From assembly GCF_900115095.1 (NCBI RefSeq), contig NZ_FOVH01000010.1:124001-188000 (forward strand): a stretch of 64,000 nt of DNA, written 5' to 3'. Numbering within the stretch: the first letter of the stretch is position 1; each line of letters starts with the position of its first letter. Positions 46,519-55,712 of the stretch are shown piece by piece. This DNA is from Actinomadura madurae (GTDB lineage Bacteria; Actinomycetota; Actinomycetes; Streptosporangiales; Streptosporangiaceae). The notes under the pieces were generated by a model. It did no database searches. It was not told where the DNA came from and saw nothing but the letters and a program-made list of their open reading frames with translations. The position numbers and the translations under genes were made by a program.

Positions 46519-46725
46519 CCACTACTCCGCTGACCTCAGCCCTCGCCGCAACCACGCGACAACCTCAGTGGTTGCGATCGCGTCCGAAGGCAGGTTCGAG
46601 CTTGCGAGACCCTGATCGCGCAGCGAGCCGCCAGGCGAGTCGGAGTGATGCAGCGATCGCCCGCAGTGCCCGACGATGGAGGGCCGCCAGGCCCGAAGGA
46701 GGAGGGCACTGCAATAAAACCGAAG
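46519..46725 (+). repeat. Dispersed intergenic repeat, copy A
   Basis: About 207 bp that aligns along its length with copy B at 60506-60706. A 68-nt block, 46651-46718, is identical in both. It contains the inverted repeat GCAGTGCCC (46663-46671) / GGGCACTGC (46704-46712), inner GGGC/GCCC pairing and several GCGATCGC palindromes. It fills the 391-bp gap between the diguanylate cyclase gene and ettA. It has no transposase or ORF I can support. The minus-strand ORFs there are probably spurious. Confidence 0.85.
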
Positions 46726-46753
46726 TGCGATGAAGACCCCCTAGGCTTGGGGG

Positions 46754-48415
46754 ATGGCCGAGTACATCTACACGATGCAGCGTGTGCGTAAGGCACATGG
46801 CGACAAGGTCGTCCTGGACGACGTCACCTTGCATTTCCTCCCGGGCGCGAAGATCGGCGTCCTGGGGCCGAACGGCACCGGTAAGTCGACGCTGCTGCGC
46901 ATGATGGCCGGTCTGGAGCAGCCTTCCAACGGCGACGCGCGTCTGATGCCGGGGTTCACGGTCGGCATGTTGCAGCAGGAGCCGCCGCTGAACGAGGAGA
47001 AGACCGTCCTCGGGAACGTGGAGGAGGGTGTCGCCGAGATCAAGGGGATGCTCGAGCGGTTCAACGAGATCGCCGAGAAGATGGCGACGGACTTCTCCGA
47101 CGAGCTGATGGAGGAGATGGGCAAGCTCCAGACGGAGCTCGACCACCGCAACGCGTGGGATCTGGACAGCCAGCTGGAGCAGGCGATGGACGCGCTGCGC
47201 TGCCCGCCGGGGGACGCCGAGGTGGCGACGCTGTCGGGTGGTGAGCGCCGGCGGGTCGCGCTGTGCAAGCTGCTGCTGGAGGCGCCCGATCTCCTGCTGC
47301 TGGACGAGCCGACCAACCACCTGGACGCCGAGAGCGTGCAGTGGCTGGAGCAGTTCCTCGCGAAGTACGAGGGCACCGTCCTCGCCGTCACTCACGACCG
47401 GTACTTCCTCGACAACGTGGCGACCTGGATCCTGGAGCTGGACCGGGGCCGCTGCTACCCGTACGAGGGCAACTACTCCGTCTACCTGGAGAAGAAGGCG
47501 GAGCGGCTCAAGGTCGAGGGCAACAAGGACGCCAAGCGCAAGAAGCGGCTCCAGGACGAGCTGGAGTGGGTCCGGTCGAACCCGAAGGCGCGGCAGACGA
47601 AGAGCAAGGCGCGTCTGGAGCGGTACGAGGAGATGGCCGCCGAGGCCGCGAAGTACCGCAAGCTGGACTTCGAGGAGATCCAGATCCCGCCGGGTCCCCG
47701 GCTGGGCAACACGGTGATCGTCGCGGACAAGCTGACGAAGGGCTTCGGCGACCGGGTCCTGATGGACGACCTGTCGTTCAACCTGCCGCCGAACGGGATC
47801 GTCGGCGTCATCGGCCCGAACGGCGTCGGCAAGACCACGCTCTTCCGCATGATCGTCGGGGAGGAGCAGCCGGACGCCGGCGACCTGCGGGTGGGGGAGA
47901 CCGTGAAGGTCTCCTACGTCGACCAGGGCAGGGGCGGCATCGACCCGAAGAAGACGGTGTGGGAGGCCGTCTCGGACGGCCTGGACCACATCAAGGTCGG
48001 GCAGGTCGAGATGCCGTCCCGCGCGTACGTGGCGGCGTTCGGGTTCAAGGGGCCCGACCAGCAGAAGCCGTCCGGCGTGCTGTCCGGTGGTGAGCGCAAC
48101 CGCCTCAACCTGGCGCTGACGCTGAAGCTGGGCGGGAACGTCCTGCTGCTGGACGAGCCCACCAACGACCTGGACACCGAGACCCTGTCCAGCCTGGAGA
48201 ACGCCCTCCTGGAGTTCCCCGGCTGCGCCGTGATCACCTCGCACGACCGGTGGTTCCTGGACCGCATCGCCACGCACATCCTCGCGTGGGAAGAGGGCTC
48301 GAACTGGTTCTGGTTCGAGGGCAACTTCGCCGACTACGAGAAGAACAAGATCGAGCGGCTGGGCGCCGACGCCGCCCGCCCGCACCGGGTGACGCACCGC
48401 AAGCTCACCCGCTGA
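46754..48415 (+). CDS. ettA: Energy-dependent translational throttle protein EttA (ABC-F)
   Basis: A 553-aa ABC-F protein with two ATPase domains and no membrane part. First domain: GVLGPNGTGKSTLLRMMAG (about residues 37-55), LSGGERRRVALCKLLLEAPDLLLLDEPTNHLD. Linker (about 240-300) with EKKAERLKVEGNKDAKRKKRLQDELEWVRSNPKARQTKSKARLERY is the EttA-type P-site tRNA interaction motif. Second domain: GVIGPNGVGKTTLFRMIVG, LSGGERNRLNLALTLKLGGNVLLLDEPTNDLD. It acts on the ribosome E-site. A terminator follows at 48421-48451. The repeat ends about 28 bp before the start. Confidence 0.97.
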   Translation: MAEYIYTMQRVRKAHGDKVVLDDVTLHFLPGAKIGVLGPNGTGKSTLLRMMAGLEQPSNGDARLMPGFTVGMLQQEPPLNEEKTVLGNVEEGVAEIKGMLERFNEIAEKMATDFSDELMEEMGKLQTELDHRNAWDLDSQLEQAMDALRCPPGDAEVATLSGGERRRVALCKLLLEAPDLLLLDEPTNHLDAESVQWLEQFLAKYEGTVLAVTHDRYFLDNVATWILELDRGRCYPYEGNYSVYLEKKAERLKVEGNKDAKRKKRLQDELEWVRSNPKARQTKSKARLERYEEMAAEAAKYRKLDFEEIQIPPGPRLGNTVIVADKLTKGFGDRVLMDDLSFNLPPNGIVGVIGPNGVGKTTLFRMIVGEEQPDAGDLRVGETVKVSYVDQGRGGIDPKKTVWEAVSDGLDHIKVGQVEMPSRAYVAAFGFKGPDQQKPSGVLSGGERNRLNLALTLKLGGNVLLLDEPTNDLDTETLSSLENALLEFPGCAVITSHDRWFLDRIATHILAWEEGSNWFWFEGNFADYEKNKIERLGADAARPHRVTHRKLTR

Positions 48416-48420
48416 TCCGT

Positions 48421-48451
48421 GCCCCGGCCGGCCGCGTGCGGTCGGCCGGGC
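48421..48451 (+). terminator. GC-rich hairpin terminator after ettA
   Basis: GCCCCGGCCGGCCGC and GCGGTCGGCCGGGC can fold with a short GT loop. It is 5 bp after the ettA stop. A short T-tract is absent, as is common in actinobacteria. Confidence 0.6.
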
Positions 48452-48470
48452 ATGCGGTGATTCACGTTGG

Positions 48471-48484
48471 GCATCGCTCGATGC
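48471..48484. promoter_or_regulatory. Palindrome GCATCG-CT-CGATGC upstream of the glucarate operon
   Basis: A perfect 6+2+6 palindrome lies 82 bp before the TTG start of the dehydrogenase, with a TTGGAC (about 48495)-TATCGT promoter-like pair following at roughly 19-bp spacing. It is a candidate operator for a GntR- or IclR-type regulator outside the window. Confidence 0.35.
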
Positions 48485-48566
48485 GTTCTTCGTGTTGGAC
48501 AGGTATCGTTCGCGTCTCCTATCGTCCGAGGCAGGCACCCCTGCCCAGACGGAGGAGGACGGGACA

Positions 48567-50039
48567 TTGGCGCAGCTCACCGGCGAGATGGTGATCGGCT
48601 TCGAGCGCGTCGCCGGGACGGGGCGGACGATCACCGCCGTCGATCCCCGCACGGGTGAACGCCTCGATCCCGCGTACGGCTACGGCGGCGACGCGGAGGT
48701 GGCGCGCGCGTGCGCGCTGGCGGACGAGGCCTTCGACGCCTACCGGGCCACGAGCGCCGAGGAGCGCGCCGCGTTCCTGGACGCGATCGCCGGGAAGCTC
48801 GACGACCTGGCCGGCACGCTCGTCCCGCGGGCCATGTCCGAGACCGGGCTGCCCGAGGCGAGGCTGACCGGCGAGGTCGCCCGGACCACCGGGCAGCTGC
48901 GCCTGTTCGCCGCCGACCTGCGGGCCGCCGACACGGTGACCGGCGTCGATCCGGCGGGCGAGGCCGGGCCCGAGATCAGGCAGGGGCGGGTTCCGCTCGG
49001 CCCGGTCGTGGTGTTCGGGGCCAGCAACTTCCCGTTCGCGTTCTCCGTGGCCGGCGGCGACACCGCGTCGGCGCTCGCGGCGGGATGCCCGGTGATCGCG
49101 AAGGCGCACGACGCGCATCCCGGGACGTGCGAGCTCGTCGGGCGGGCCGTGTCGGACGCGGTCCGCGAGGCCGGGCTGCCCGAAGGCGTGTTCTCGATGC
49201 TGTACGGGGACGGCCCGACGCTCGGCATCGCGCTCGTCACCGACCCGCGCGTCCAGGCGGTGGGCTTCACCGGGTCGCGGACGGCGGGGCTGGCGATCGC
49301 GAAGGCGGCGGCGGGCCGCCCGCGGCCGATCCCGGTCTACGCGGAGATGAGCAGCGTCAACCCCGTCTTCCTGCTGCCGGACGCCCTCGCGGAGAACGGC
49401 GGGGACCTGGCCGAGCAGTACGTCGGCTCCGTGACGCTCGGCGCGGGGCAGTTCTGCACCAACCCGGGACTCGTCTTCGCGGTGAAGGGCACCGATCTCG
49501 ACGCGTTCCTGGACGCGGCGGCGAAGGCGATCGAGGCCGTCCCGGGGGCGCCGATGCTCACGCCGGGCATCGCCCGCGCCTACGCCGAGGGCGTCGGGCG
49601 GCTCGAAGACCACCCGCACGTGGAGATCCTCGCCCGGGGACGGGAACCGGACGCGGCGGCGGGTTGCCGCGCGGCCCTCGCGGCGGTCGACGCCGAGCAC
49701 TTCGGCCCCGACCTGGAGGCGGAGATCTTCGGTGCGTGCTCCCTGGTCGTCCGGTGCGACGACCTCGACCAGGTCATCGCCCTGGCCCGCGGGCTGGAGG
49801 GGCAGCTGACCGCGACGATCCACGGGTCGGGCGAGGCCGCCGCGCGGCTGCTGCCCGTCGCGGAGCGGCTGGCCGGGCGGATCCTGTGGGGCGGGTGGCC
49901 CACGGGGGTGCGGGTCGGGCACGCGATGGTCCACGGGGGCCCGTTCCCGGCGACGTCCGACTCACGGACGACGTCCGTGGGGAGCCTCGCCATCGAGCGC
50001 TTCCAGCGTCCCGTCGCCTACCAGGGCGTGCCGCGATGA
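48567..50039 (+). CDS. 2,5-dioxovalerate (alpha-ketoglutaric semialdehyde) dehydrogenase, ALDH family
   Basis: A 490-aa aldehyde dehydrogenase. Catalytic Asn is in FGASNFPFAFSVAGGDTASALAAGCPVIAKAH, Glu in PVYAEMSSVNPVF and Cys in GAGQFCTNPG. These residues with the surrounding sequence mark the KGSA dehydrogenase family, which converts 2,5-dioxopentanoate to 2-oxoglutarate. The TTG at 48567 has GGAGGAGG 8 nt upstream; the frame continues upstream but is unlikely to be used. It overlaps glucarate dehydratase by ATGA, completing one end of the D-glucarate/D-galactarate pathway. Confidence 0.88.
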   Translation: MAQLTGEMVIGFERVAGTGRTITAVDPRTGERLDPAYGYGGDAEVARACALADEAFDAYRATSAEERAAFLDAIAGKLDDLAGTLVPRAMSETGLPEARLTGEVARTTGQLRLFAADLRAADTVTGVDPAGEAGPEIRQGRVPLGPVVVFGASNFPFAFSVAGGDTASALAAGCPVIAKAHDAHPGTCELVGRAVSDAVREAGLPEGVFSMLYGDGPTLGIALVTDPRVQAVGFTGSRTAGLAIAKAAAGRPRPIPVYAEMSSVNPVFLLPDALAENGGDLAEQYVGSVTLGAGQFCTNPGLVFAVKGTDLDAFLDAAAKAIEAVPGAPMLTPGIARAYAEGVGRLEDHPHVEILARGREPDAAAGCRAALAAVDAEHFGPDLEAEIFGACSLVVRCDDLDQVIALARGLEGQLTATIHGSGEAAARLLPVAERLAGRILWGGWPTGVRVGHAMVHGGPFPATSDSRTTSVGSLAIERFQRPVAYQGVPR

Positions 50040-51364
50040 GCACGCCGGTCGTCACCGAGATGCGGGTCGTGCCCGTGGCCGGGCACGACAGCATGCTCCT
50101 CAACCTGGGCGGCGCGCACGGTCCGTTCTTCACCCGGAACCTGGTGCTGCTCACCGACTCGTCCGGGAACACCGGCGCCGGGGAGGTGCCGGGCGGCGAG
50201 GGCATCAGGCAGACGCTGGAGGACGCCCGCGAGCTGGTCGTCGGCAGGCCCATCGGCCGGTCGGACGAGATCCTCAACGCCTTCCGCGCGACGTTCGGCC
50301 ACCTGGACGCGGGCGGGCGCGGCGCGCTGACGCACGACACCCGGATCATGGTCCACGCGCTGACCGCGATCGAGTCGGCGCTGCTCGACCTGCTGGGGCA
50401 ATACCTGGACGTGCCGGTGGCGGCGCTGCTCGGCGACGGCGTCCAGCGCCGGACCGTCCCGATGCTCGGCTACCTGTTCTACATCGGTGACCGGAACAAG
50501 ACCGACCTTCCGTACGAGGCGCCGCCGGAGGGCGCGGACGGCTGGCTGCGGCTGAGGCGCGAGGAGGCCCTCACCCCGGAGGCGATCGTCCGGCTGGCGG
50601 AGGCCGCGCGGGAGCGGTACGGGTTCGCCGACTTCAAGCTCAAGGGCGGCGTCCTGCGCGGAGACGAGGAGGCCGAGGCGGTGCGGGCGCTCGCCGAGCG
50701 GTTCCCCGAGGCCCGCATCAACCTGGACCCGAACGGCGCGTGGTCGCTGGACGAGGCGATCCGGATCGGCACCGGCCTCAAGGACGTCCTCGCCTACGCC
50801 GAGGACCCGTGCGGCGCCGAGCCGGACTATTCGGGGCGGGAGACGATGGCGGAGTTCCGCCGCGCCACCGGCCTGCGCACCGCCACCAACATGATCGCGA
50901 TCGACTGGCGGCAGCTCGGCCACGCGATCCGGCTGGACGCGGTGGACATCCCGCTCGCCGACCCGCACTTCTGGACGATGCGCGGCTCGGTCCGGGTGGC
51001 GCAGCTGTGCGAGGCGTGGGGCCTGACCTGGGGTTCGCACTCCAACAACCACTTCGACGTGTCGCTGGCGATGTTCACCCACGTCGCGGCGGCGGCGCCG
51101 GGGGAGATCACCGCGATCGACACGCACTGGATCTGGCAGGACGGCCAGCGGCTGACCAAGGAGCCGTTCCAGATCGTGGACGGTGCGATCGGGCTTCCCG
51201 AGAGTCCCGGTCTCGGCGTCGACATCGACGAGGAGCGGATCGAGGAGGCGCACCGCCGGTATCTCCGGTACGGGCTGGGCGACCGGGACGACGAGGCCGC
51301 GATGGAGTACCTGGTCCCGGGCTGGACGTTCGACCCGAAGCGACCCTGCCTCGTCAGGGGCTGA
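50036..51364 (+). CDS. gudD: D-glucarate dehydratase
   Basis: A 442-aa enolase-superfamily enzyme. Key residues: KxK in DFKLKGGVLRGDEEAEAV (about residue 200), the metal-ligand Asp of INLDPNGAW, Glu of AYAEDPCG, and the His dyad in SHSNNHFDVSLAMFTHVAA. GHDSMLLNLGGAHGPFFTRN is the family N terminus. It removes water from D-glucarate to 5-keto-4-deoxyglucarate. The next enzyme, a 5-keto-4-deoxyglucarate dehydratase, is not in this window. It shares the operon with the dehydrogenase; 56 bp separate it from the thioesterase. Confidence 0.95.
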   Translation: MSTPVVTEMRVVPVAGHDSMLLNLGGAHGPFFTRNLVLLTDSSGNTGAGEVPGGEGIRQTLEDARELVVGRPIGRSDEILNAFRATFGHLDAGGRGALTHDTRIMVHALTAIESALLDLLGQYLDVPVAALLGDGVQRRTVPMLGYLFYIGDRNKTDLPYEAPPEGADGWLRLRREEALTPEAIVRLAEAARERYGFADFKLKGGVLRGDEEAEAVRALAERFPEARINLDPNGAWSLDEAIRIGTGLKDVLAYAEDPCGAEPDYSGRETMAEFRRATGLRTATNMIAIDWRQLGHAIRLDAVDIPLADPHFWTMRGSVRVAQLCEAWGLTWGSHSNNHFDVSLAMFTHVAAAAPGEITAIDTHWIWQDGQRLTKEPFQIVDGAIGLPESPGLGVDIDEERIEEAHRRYLRYGLGDRDDEAAMEYLVPGWTFDPKRPCLVRG

Positions 51365-51420
51365 ACCCGCTGCGGGTAGCATCAGGCGACCCCGGTTCCC
51401 CCGTATCCCCAGGCGAGGAC

Positions 51421-51852
51421 ATGCAGCAGATGGCCGCGGCCGAGTACCGGCACGTCTACGAGTTCAAGATCAGGTTCGGCGACATCGACTCGCAGGGCCA
51501 CGTGAACAACGTGAAGTTCCTCGGCTACCTGGAGGACGCGCGGCTGGAGATGTTCCACGGCGACCCGGTGCGGAAGGGGGAGAAGCCCGTCCGCGGGATG
51601 GTGATCTCCCGGCACGAGATCGACTACCGGATGCCGCTGCTGCCGACCGTGTACCCGATCCGGGTGGAGACGTGGGTGACCGAGGCCCGCGCGGCGTCGT
51701 TCAAGCTGGCCTACGAGGTGCGGGACGACGAGCACGTGTACGCCGAGGCGACCTCGACGCTCGTCGCGTTCGACGTCGAGGCGAACCGGCTGCGGCGGTT
51801 CACTCGGGAGGAGCGGGAGTTCATCGGGCGCTACGTGGCGCCCGGCGCATGA
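51421..51852 (+). CDS. Acyl-CoA thioesterase, 4HBT hotdog (YbgC/FcbC-like)
   Basis: A 143-aa single hotdog protein. The motif KIRFGDIDSQGHVNNVKFLGYLEDARLEM has the catalytic Asp in the usual place, then SRHEIDYRMPLLPTVYPIRVETWV. It hydrolyses acyl-CoA. The start ATG 51421 follows GGCGAGGAC; ATG 51430 is an alternative. It is coupled to the acetyltransferase by ATGA. Presence here may be chance, since glucarate catabolism uses no CoA ester. Confidence 0.9.
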   Translation: MQQMAAAEYRHVYEFKIRFGDIDSQGHVNNVKFLGYLEDARLEMFHGDPVRKGEKPVRGMVISRHEIDYRMPLLPTVYPIRVETWVTEARAASFKLAYEVRDDEHVYAEATSTLVAFDVEANRLRRFTREEREFIGRYVAPGA

Positions 51853-52442
51853 CGGCCCTCGCCGGTCCGCCGCCTGCCCTGGACGGACGCCGGTCCGGGG
51901 TGCGGCTGCGGGTCGTCCAGGTGGCGGACGCGGAGGCCCTCGCGGCGTTGTACGAGGCGAACCGGGAGTACCTGCGTCCCTGGGAACCGGAACGGGACGA
52001 CGCGTACTACACGGTGGAGGGACAGCGCGACAACCTGCACGACCTGGCCGAGGCGTACGCGGCGGGGGAGATGTGGCCGGGCGTCATCGTCGTCGACGAC
52101 GAGGTCGCCGGGCGGATCACGCTCAACAACGTCCTGCGCGGCCCGCTCCAGAGCTGCTTCGTCGGCTACTGGGTGGCGCGGGCGCACGCCGGCCGGGGCG
52201 TCGCCACCGAGGCGCTCGGCCAGGCGCTGGACGTGGCCTTCGGTGCGCTGCGCCTGCATCGCGTGGAGGCGTTCACGAGGGTCGACAACCACGCGTCCCA
52301 GCGCGTTCTGGAGCGCAACGGGTTCACGCCCGTGGGAACGGCCCGGCGCCACATTCATCTGGACGGGCGCTGGCACGATGAACGGCTTTTCGAGTGCCTT
52401 GCCCCGTGGGACGACGGAATCGCCCTCGTTCCACCGACCTGA
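51849..52442 (+). CDS. GNAT acetyltransferase (RimJ-type)
   Basis: A 197-aa protein. RLRVVQVADAEALAALYEANREYLRPWEPERDD is the N-terminal motif A region and YWVARAHAGRGVATEALGQALDVAFGALRLHRVEAFTRVDNHASQRVLERNGFTPVG the acetyl-CoA site and end. It resembles ribosomal-protein or peptide N-acetyltransferases. It is the last gene of the operon; 137 bp follow to the S37 peptidase gene. Confidence 0.92.
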   Translation: MTALAGPPPALDGRRSGVRLRVVQVADAEALAALYEANREYLRPWEPERDDAYYTVEGQRDNLHDLAEAYAAGEMWPGVIVVDDEVAGRITLNNVLRGPLQSCFVGYWVARAHAGRGVATEALGQALDVAFGALRLHRVEAFTRVDNHASQRVLERNGFTPVGTARRHIHLDGRWHDERLFECLAPWDDGIALVPPT

Positions 52443-52579
52443 TCAGGGAAATCCGCACTGCCCCGGTGACAACTGCGCCGTCACGGATAGGTAACAAGCG
52501 CAACAGCGATCCGTTTTCGGCCCACTTCTCCCTCTAGTGTCGCGACGCAAATGTGGAGAACCCACGTGAAAGGGGCACA

Positions 52580-54010
52580 ATGCGGCGCGTCTCACGAGGA
52601 GCGATGGCACTGCTGCTCGCCGCCGGCATGACCGGGGCGGGCGCCAGCGCGGCGCAGGCGGTCACGACCCGGGCGGGCACCGCCACGGCGGGTGCCGCCC
52701 AGGCGGGCGACGTCCTCGCCCAGCTCAAGGCGATCCCCGGAATGCAGGTCACGGAGAAGGCCTCGACCCTGCCGGGCTACCGCTGGTTCTGGCTTGAGTA
52801 CAGGCAGCCTGTCGACCACCGCAACCCGCGCGGGCAGTGGTTCGAGCAGCGCATCATGCTGCAGCACAAGGCGGCCGACCGTCCGATGGTGCTCTACACC
52901 AGCGGCTACGACACGCCGGAAGTGATGTTCACGTCCGAGCCGACGGCGCTGGTGGACGGCAACCAGATCTCGGTCGAGTACCGGTACTTCACTCCGTCCC
53001 GTCCCGAGCCGACGGACTGGAAGAAGGACACGATCTGGCAGGCCGCCACCGACGAGCACCGGCTGATCCGCGCCCTCAAGACCATCTACAAGGGCAAGTG
53101 GATCTCGACGGGCGCCAGCAAGGGCGGCATGACGGCCGTCTACCACAAGCGGTTCTACCCGCGCGACGTCGACGGCAGCGTCGTGTACGTCGCGCCGAAC
53201 GACGTCAGCAACAACGACGACCGCGCCTACGACGAGTTCTTCCGGACGGTCGGCACCGACCCCGAATGCCGCGCCCACGTGAAGGGGCTCGCACGAGAGT
53301 TCCTCAAGCGCCGCCCCGCGATGCTCGAACGCTTCAAGGCCGCCGCGGACGAGAACGGCTGGACGTTCACCATCCTGCGCACGCAGGACCGCGCTTTCGA
53401 GAACTCGGTGATGGACTACGAGTGGGCGTTCTGGCAGTACAGCCTGCAGTCCGACTGCGCAGACCTTCCCGCGGTGAACGCCACCGACGACGAGCTGTAC
53501 AAGACGCTCGACACGATCTCCGGGCTGTCGTTCTACAGCGACCAGGGTCTCTCCCCGTACATCCCGTACTACTACCAGGCGGGCACGCAGCTCGGCTGGC
53601 CGTCGCCGAAGTTCAAGCACCTCCGCCCGCTGCTGCGGTACGAGAGCAGCTACCAGCCGCGCACCTACGTCCCGCGTGACATCCCGATGCGGTTCGACAA
53701 CGGGCGGGCCATGCGCGACATCGACCGCTGGGTGCGCGGGAACGCGAACCACATGCTGTTCCTGTACGGCTCCAACGACCCGTGGGGCGCCGAGCCGTTC
53801 CGCCTCGGGCGCGGCAGCCGCGACTCGGCCGTCTACGTCGCCCAGGGCATGAACCACAGCGGCCGCATCATCACCGCGCTGCCCGCCGACGAGCAGTCGA
53901 AGGCGATCGCCTACGTCAAGCGCTGGGCGGGCGTCGAGGCCGGCGCGCAGACGCTGAAGTCCGCACCGCGCGCGGACGACCCGCTCCAGCTCCAGCGTCC
54001 TCCGCTGTAG
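52580..54010 (+). CDS. Secreted S37-family prolyl tri/tetrapeptidyl aminopeptidase-like protease
   Basis: A 476-aa protein. The signal peptide is MRRVSRGAMALLLAAGMTGAGASAAQA with Ala-x-Ala before about residue 27. The nucleophile is in GKWISTGASKGGMTAVYH (GASKG, Ser about residue 181). The acid and His would lie near YGSNDPWGAE and GMNHSGRI (about 399 and 424), giving the Asp-His dyad. WFEQRIMLQHKAADRPMVLYTSGYD is the S37 core. It is exported, probably to digest Pro-rich peptides. ATG 52580 has AAAGGGG 5 nt upstream. A bidirectional terminator follows. Confidence 0.88.
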   Translation: MRRVSRGAMALLLAAGMTGAGASAAQAVTTRAGTATAGAAQAGDVLAQLKAIPGMQVTEKASTLPGYRWFWLEYRQPVDHRNPRGQWFEQRIMLQHKAADRPMVLYTSGYDTPEVMFTSEPTALVDGNQISVEYRYFTPSRPEPTDWKKDTIWQAATDEHRLIRALKTIYKGKWISTGASKGGMTAVYHKRFYPRDVDGSVVYVAPNDVSNNDDRAYDEFFRTVGTDPECRAHVKGLAREFLKRRPAMLERFKAAADENGWTFTILRTQDRAFENSVMDYEWAFWQYSLQSDCADLPAVNATDDELYKTLDTISGLSFYSDQGLSPYIPYYYQAGTQLGWPSPKFKHLRPLLRYESSYQPRTYVPRDIPMRFDNGRAMRDIDRWVRGNANHMLFLYGSNDPWGAEPFRLGRGSRDSAVYVAQGMNHSGRIITALPADEQSKAIAYVKRWAGVEAGAQTLKSAPRADDPLQLQRPPL

Positions 54011-54032
54011 CGGACACATCTGGAGCGAACTC

Positions 54033-54080
54033 GCGGTGTGCCGCCCGTGCACTGACCCCTTGCACGGCGCGGCACACCGC
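54033..54080. terminator. Bidirectional terminator between S37 peptidase and GH13 genes
   Basis: GCGGTGTGCCG-c-CCGTGCA pairs with TGCACGG-cg-CGGCACACCGC (18 bp with a small internal bulge, 9-nt loop). The two genes converge on it. Confidence 0.85.
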
Positions 54081-54122
54081 GCTCGCTTGCCCGGCCCCCG
54101 CAACGAAGCTCGCTGGCCTCGT

Positions 54123-55694
54123 TCAGGCGGTTTGGAGCCAGGCCGCCGTGTTTTCCGGAAGCAGGTCGCCGTACAGCGGGGTACTGGTCAGCAGCGGCGT
54201 GCCCGCCGGGACGCGCACGGGGTTCTCGCCGCAGTTGAGGGCGACCGTGAGCGGCCCGCGACGGAAGAACAGGGCCGTGTCGGGGGAGTCGAGCCACTCC
54301 AGGTCGTCCGGAAGCCCGTCCCGCAGGCGGCGGCGCAGCGCGAGCGCCTCGCGGTACCAGGCCAGCATGGAGGACGGGTCGGACGCCTGGGCCTCGGCGG
54401 TCATGGACGCCCACCCCTCCGGCATGGGCAGCCAGGGCCGGACGCCGTCGGGGGAGAACCCGTACGGCTCGGTGGAACCCGACCAGGGCAGCGGGACGCG
54501 GCAGCCGTCCCGTCCTGCAAGCTCCCCGTTCGTCCGGTACCAGATGGGGTCCTGCCGGGCCTCACCGGGCAGGTCGGCCACCTCCGGCAGTCCGAGTTCC
54601 TCGCCCTGATACAGGTACGCCGACCCTGGAAGCCCCAGAAGTAACAGCAACGCCGCCTTGGCCCTGGCATATCCGATTCCGGGGACGCCTTCCGGCTGCT
54701 CGTAACGGGTGAGGTGGCGCACGGAGTCGTGACTGGACAGCACCCATGTGGGGGCCGCCCCGGTAGGAGCGACGGCCTTCAAAGCGGCGACGATGACCTC
54801 CCGGAACGCCGCGGCCGACCACGGAGCCAGTTGCAGGTCGAACTGGAAGACCTGATGCAGTTCGTCTGGACGCAGATAGAGCGCGAGGTCCTCCGGTCCG
54901 TCCGTCCACACCTCGCCTATCGCCATGCGGTCCCCGTCGTACCCGTCGAGGATCTGCCGCCATCTGCGGTACACGTCATGGACTTCCGGACGGCTGTACA
55001 TGGGGCCGTTCAGCGCCCGGCGCTCCTGCCCGCCGAGGTCGCGGAACGACTCGTCCTTGAACAGCCCGGCGGCGACGTCGATGCGGAAGCCGTCCACCCC
55101 GCGGTCGAGCCAGAACCGGAGGACGTCCTCGAACTCGTACCGCACCTCCGGGTTGCGCCAGTTGAAGTCCGGCTGCTCGGGCGCGTACAGGTGCAGGTAC
55201 CACTCGCCGTCGTCCAGCCGCGTCCAGGCCGGGCCGCCGAACGCGGACGGCCAGTCGTTCGGCGGCACCTCCCCGCCGGGACCATCCCCTGGCCTCCCGG
55301 ACCGGAAGATGTAGCGCGACCGTGCGGGCGACCCCGGCGGCGCGGCCACCGCCTCGCGGAACCAGCGGTGCCGGTCGGACGAGTGGTTCGGGACGATGTC
55401 GACGATCAGCCGCATCCCGTGGGCGTGGACGTCCGCCACCAGGGCGTCGAAGTCGTCCAGCGTGCCGAAACGCGGATCGACGTCGCGGTAGTCGGCCACG
55501 TCGTAGCCGCCGTCCGCCAGCGGGGACGTGTAGAAGGGGGTGAGCCACAGCGCGTCCACGCCCAGGTCGCGCAGATGGCCGAGCCGGGAGCGGATCCCCT
55601 GGAGGTCGCCTTCACCGTTCCCGTCGGAATCGGCGAAACTGCGGACGTAGACCTCGTACACGACGGCGTCGCGCCACCACGGGATTCGCGTCAT
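54123..55694 (-). CDS. GH13 alpha-glucosidase (oligo-1,6-glucosidase/trehalulose-type)
   Basis: A 523-aa TIM-barrel glycosidase without a signal peptide, so cytoplasmic. The four GH13 regions are visible: DIVPNHSSDRHRWF, DGFRIDVAAGLFKDE (nucleophile Asp), MAIGEVWTDG (acid/base Glu) and WVLSSHDSVRHLTR. The last reads SSHD where alpha-glucosidases usually have LSNHD. MTRIPWWRDAVVYEVYVRSFADSDGNGEGDLQGI is the family N terminus. Substrates are short alpha-glucosides. It ends convergently with the S37 gene and is followed upstream by the globin gene, 18 bp away. Confidence 0.92.
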   Translation of the reverse strand: MTRIPWWRDAVVYEVYVRSFADSDGNGEGDLQGIRSRLGHLRDLGVDALWLTPFYTSPLADGGYDVADYRDVDPRFGTLDDFDALVADVHAHGMRLIVDIVPNHSSDRHRWFREAVAAPPGSPARSRYIFRSGRPGDGPGGEVPPNDWPSAFGGPAWTRLDDGEWYLHLYAPEQPDFNWRNPEVRYEFEDVLRFWLDRGVDGFRIDVAAGLFKDESFRDLGGQERRALNGPMYSRPEVHDVYRRWRQILDGYDGDRMAIGEVWTDGPEDLALYLRPDELHQVFQFDLQLAPWSAAAFREVIVAALKAVAPTGAAPTWVLSSHDSVRHLTRYEQPEGVPGIGYARAKAALLLLLGLPGSAYLYQGEELGLPEVADLPGEARQDPIWYRTNGELAGRDGCRVPLPWSGSTEPYGFSPDGVRPWLPMPEGWASMTAEAQASDPSSMLAWYREALALRRRLRDGLPDDLEWLDSPDTALFFRRGPLTVALNCGENPVRVPAGTPLLTSTPLYGDLLPENTAAWLQTA

Positions 55695-55712
55695 ACACGG
55701 CGATCTACCCGC

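Noticed and set aside
46519..46725. Repeat as an insertion sequence
   Set aside because: There is no transposase ORF and no terminal inverted repeats or target duplication that I could see.
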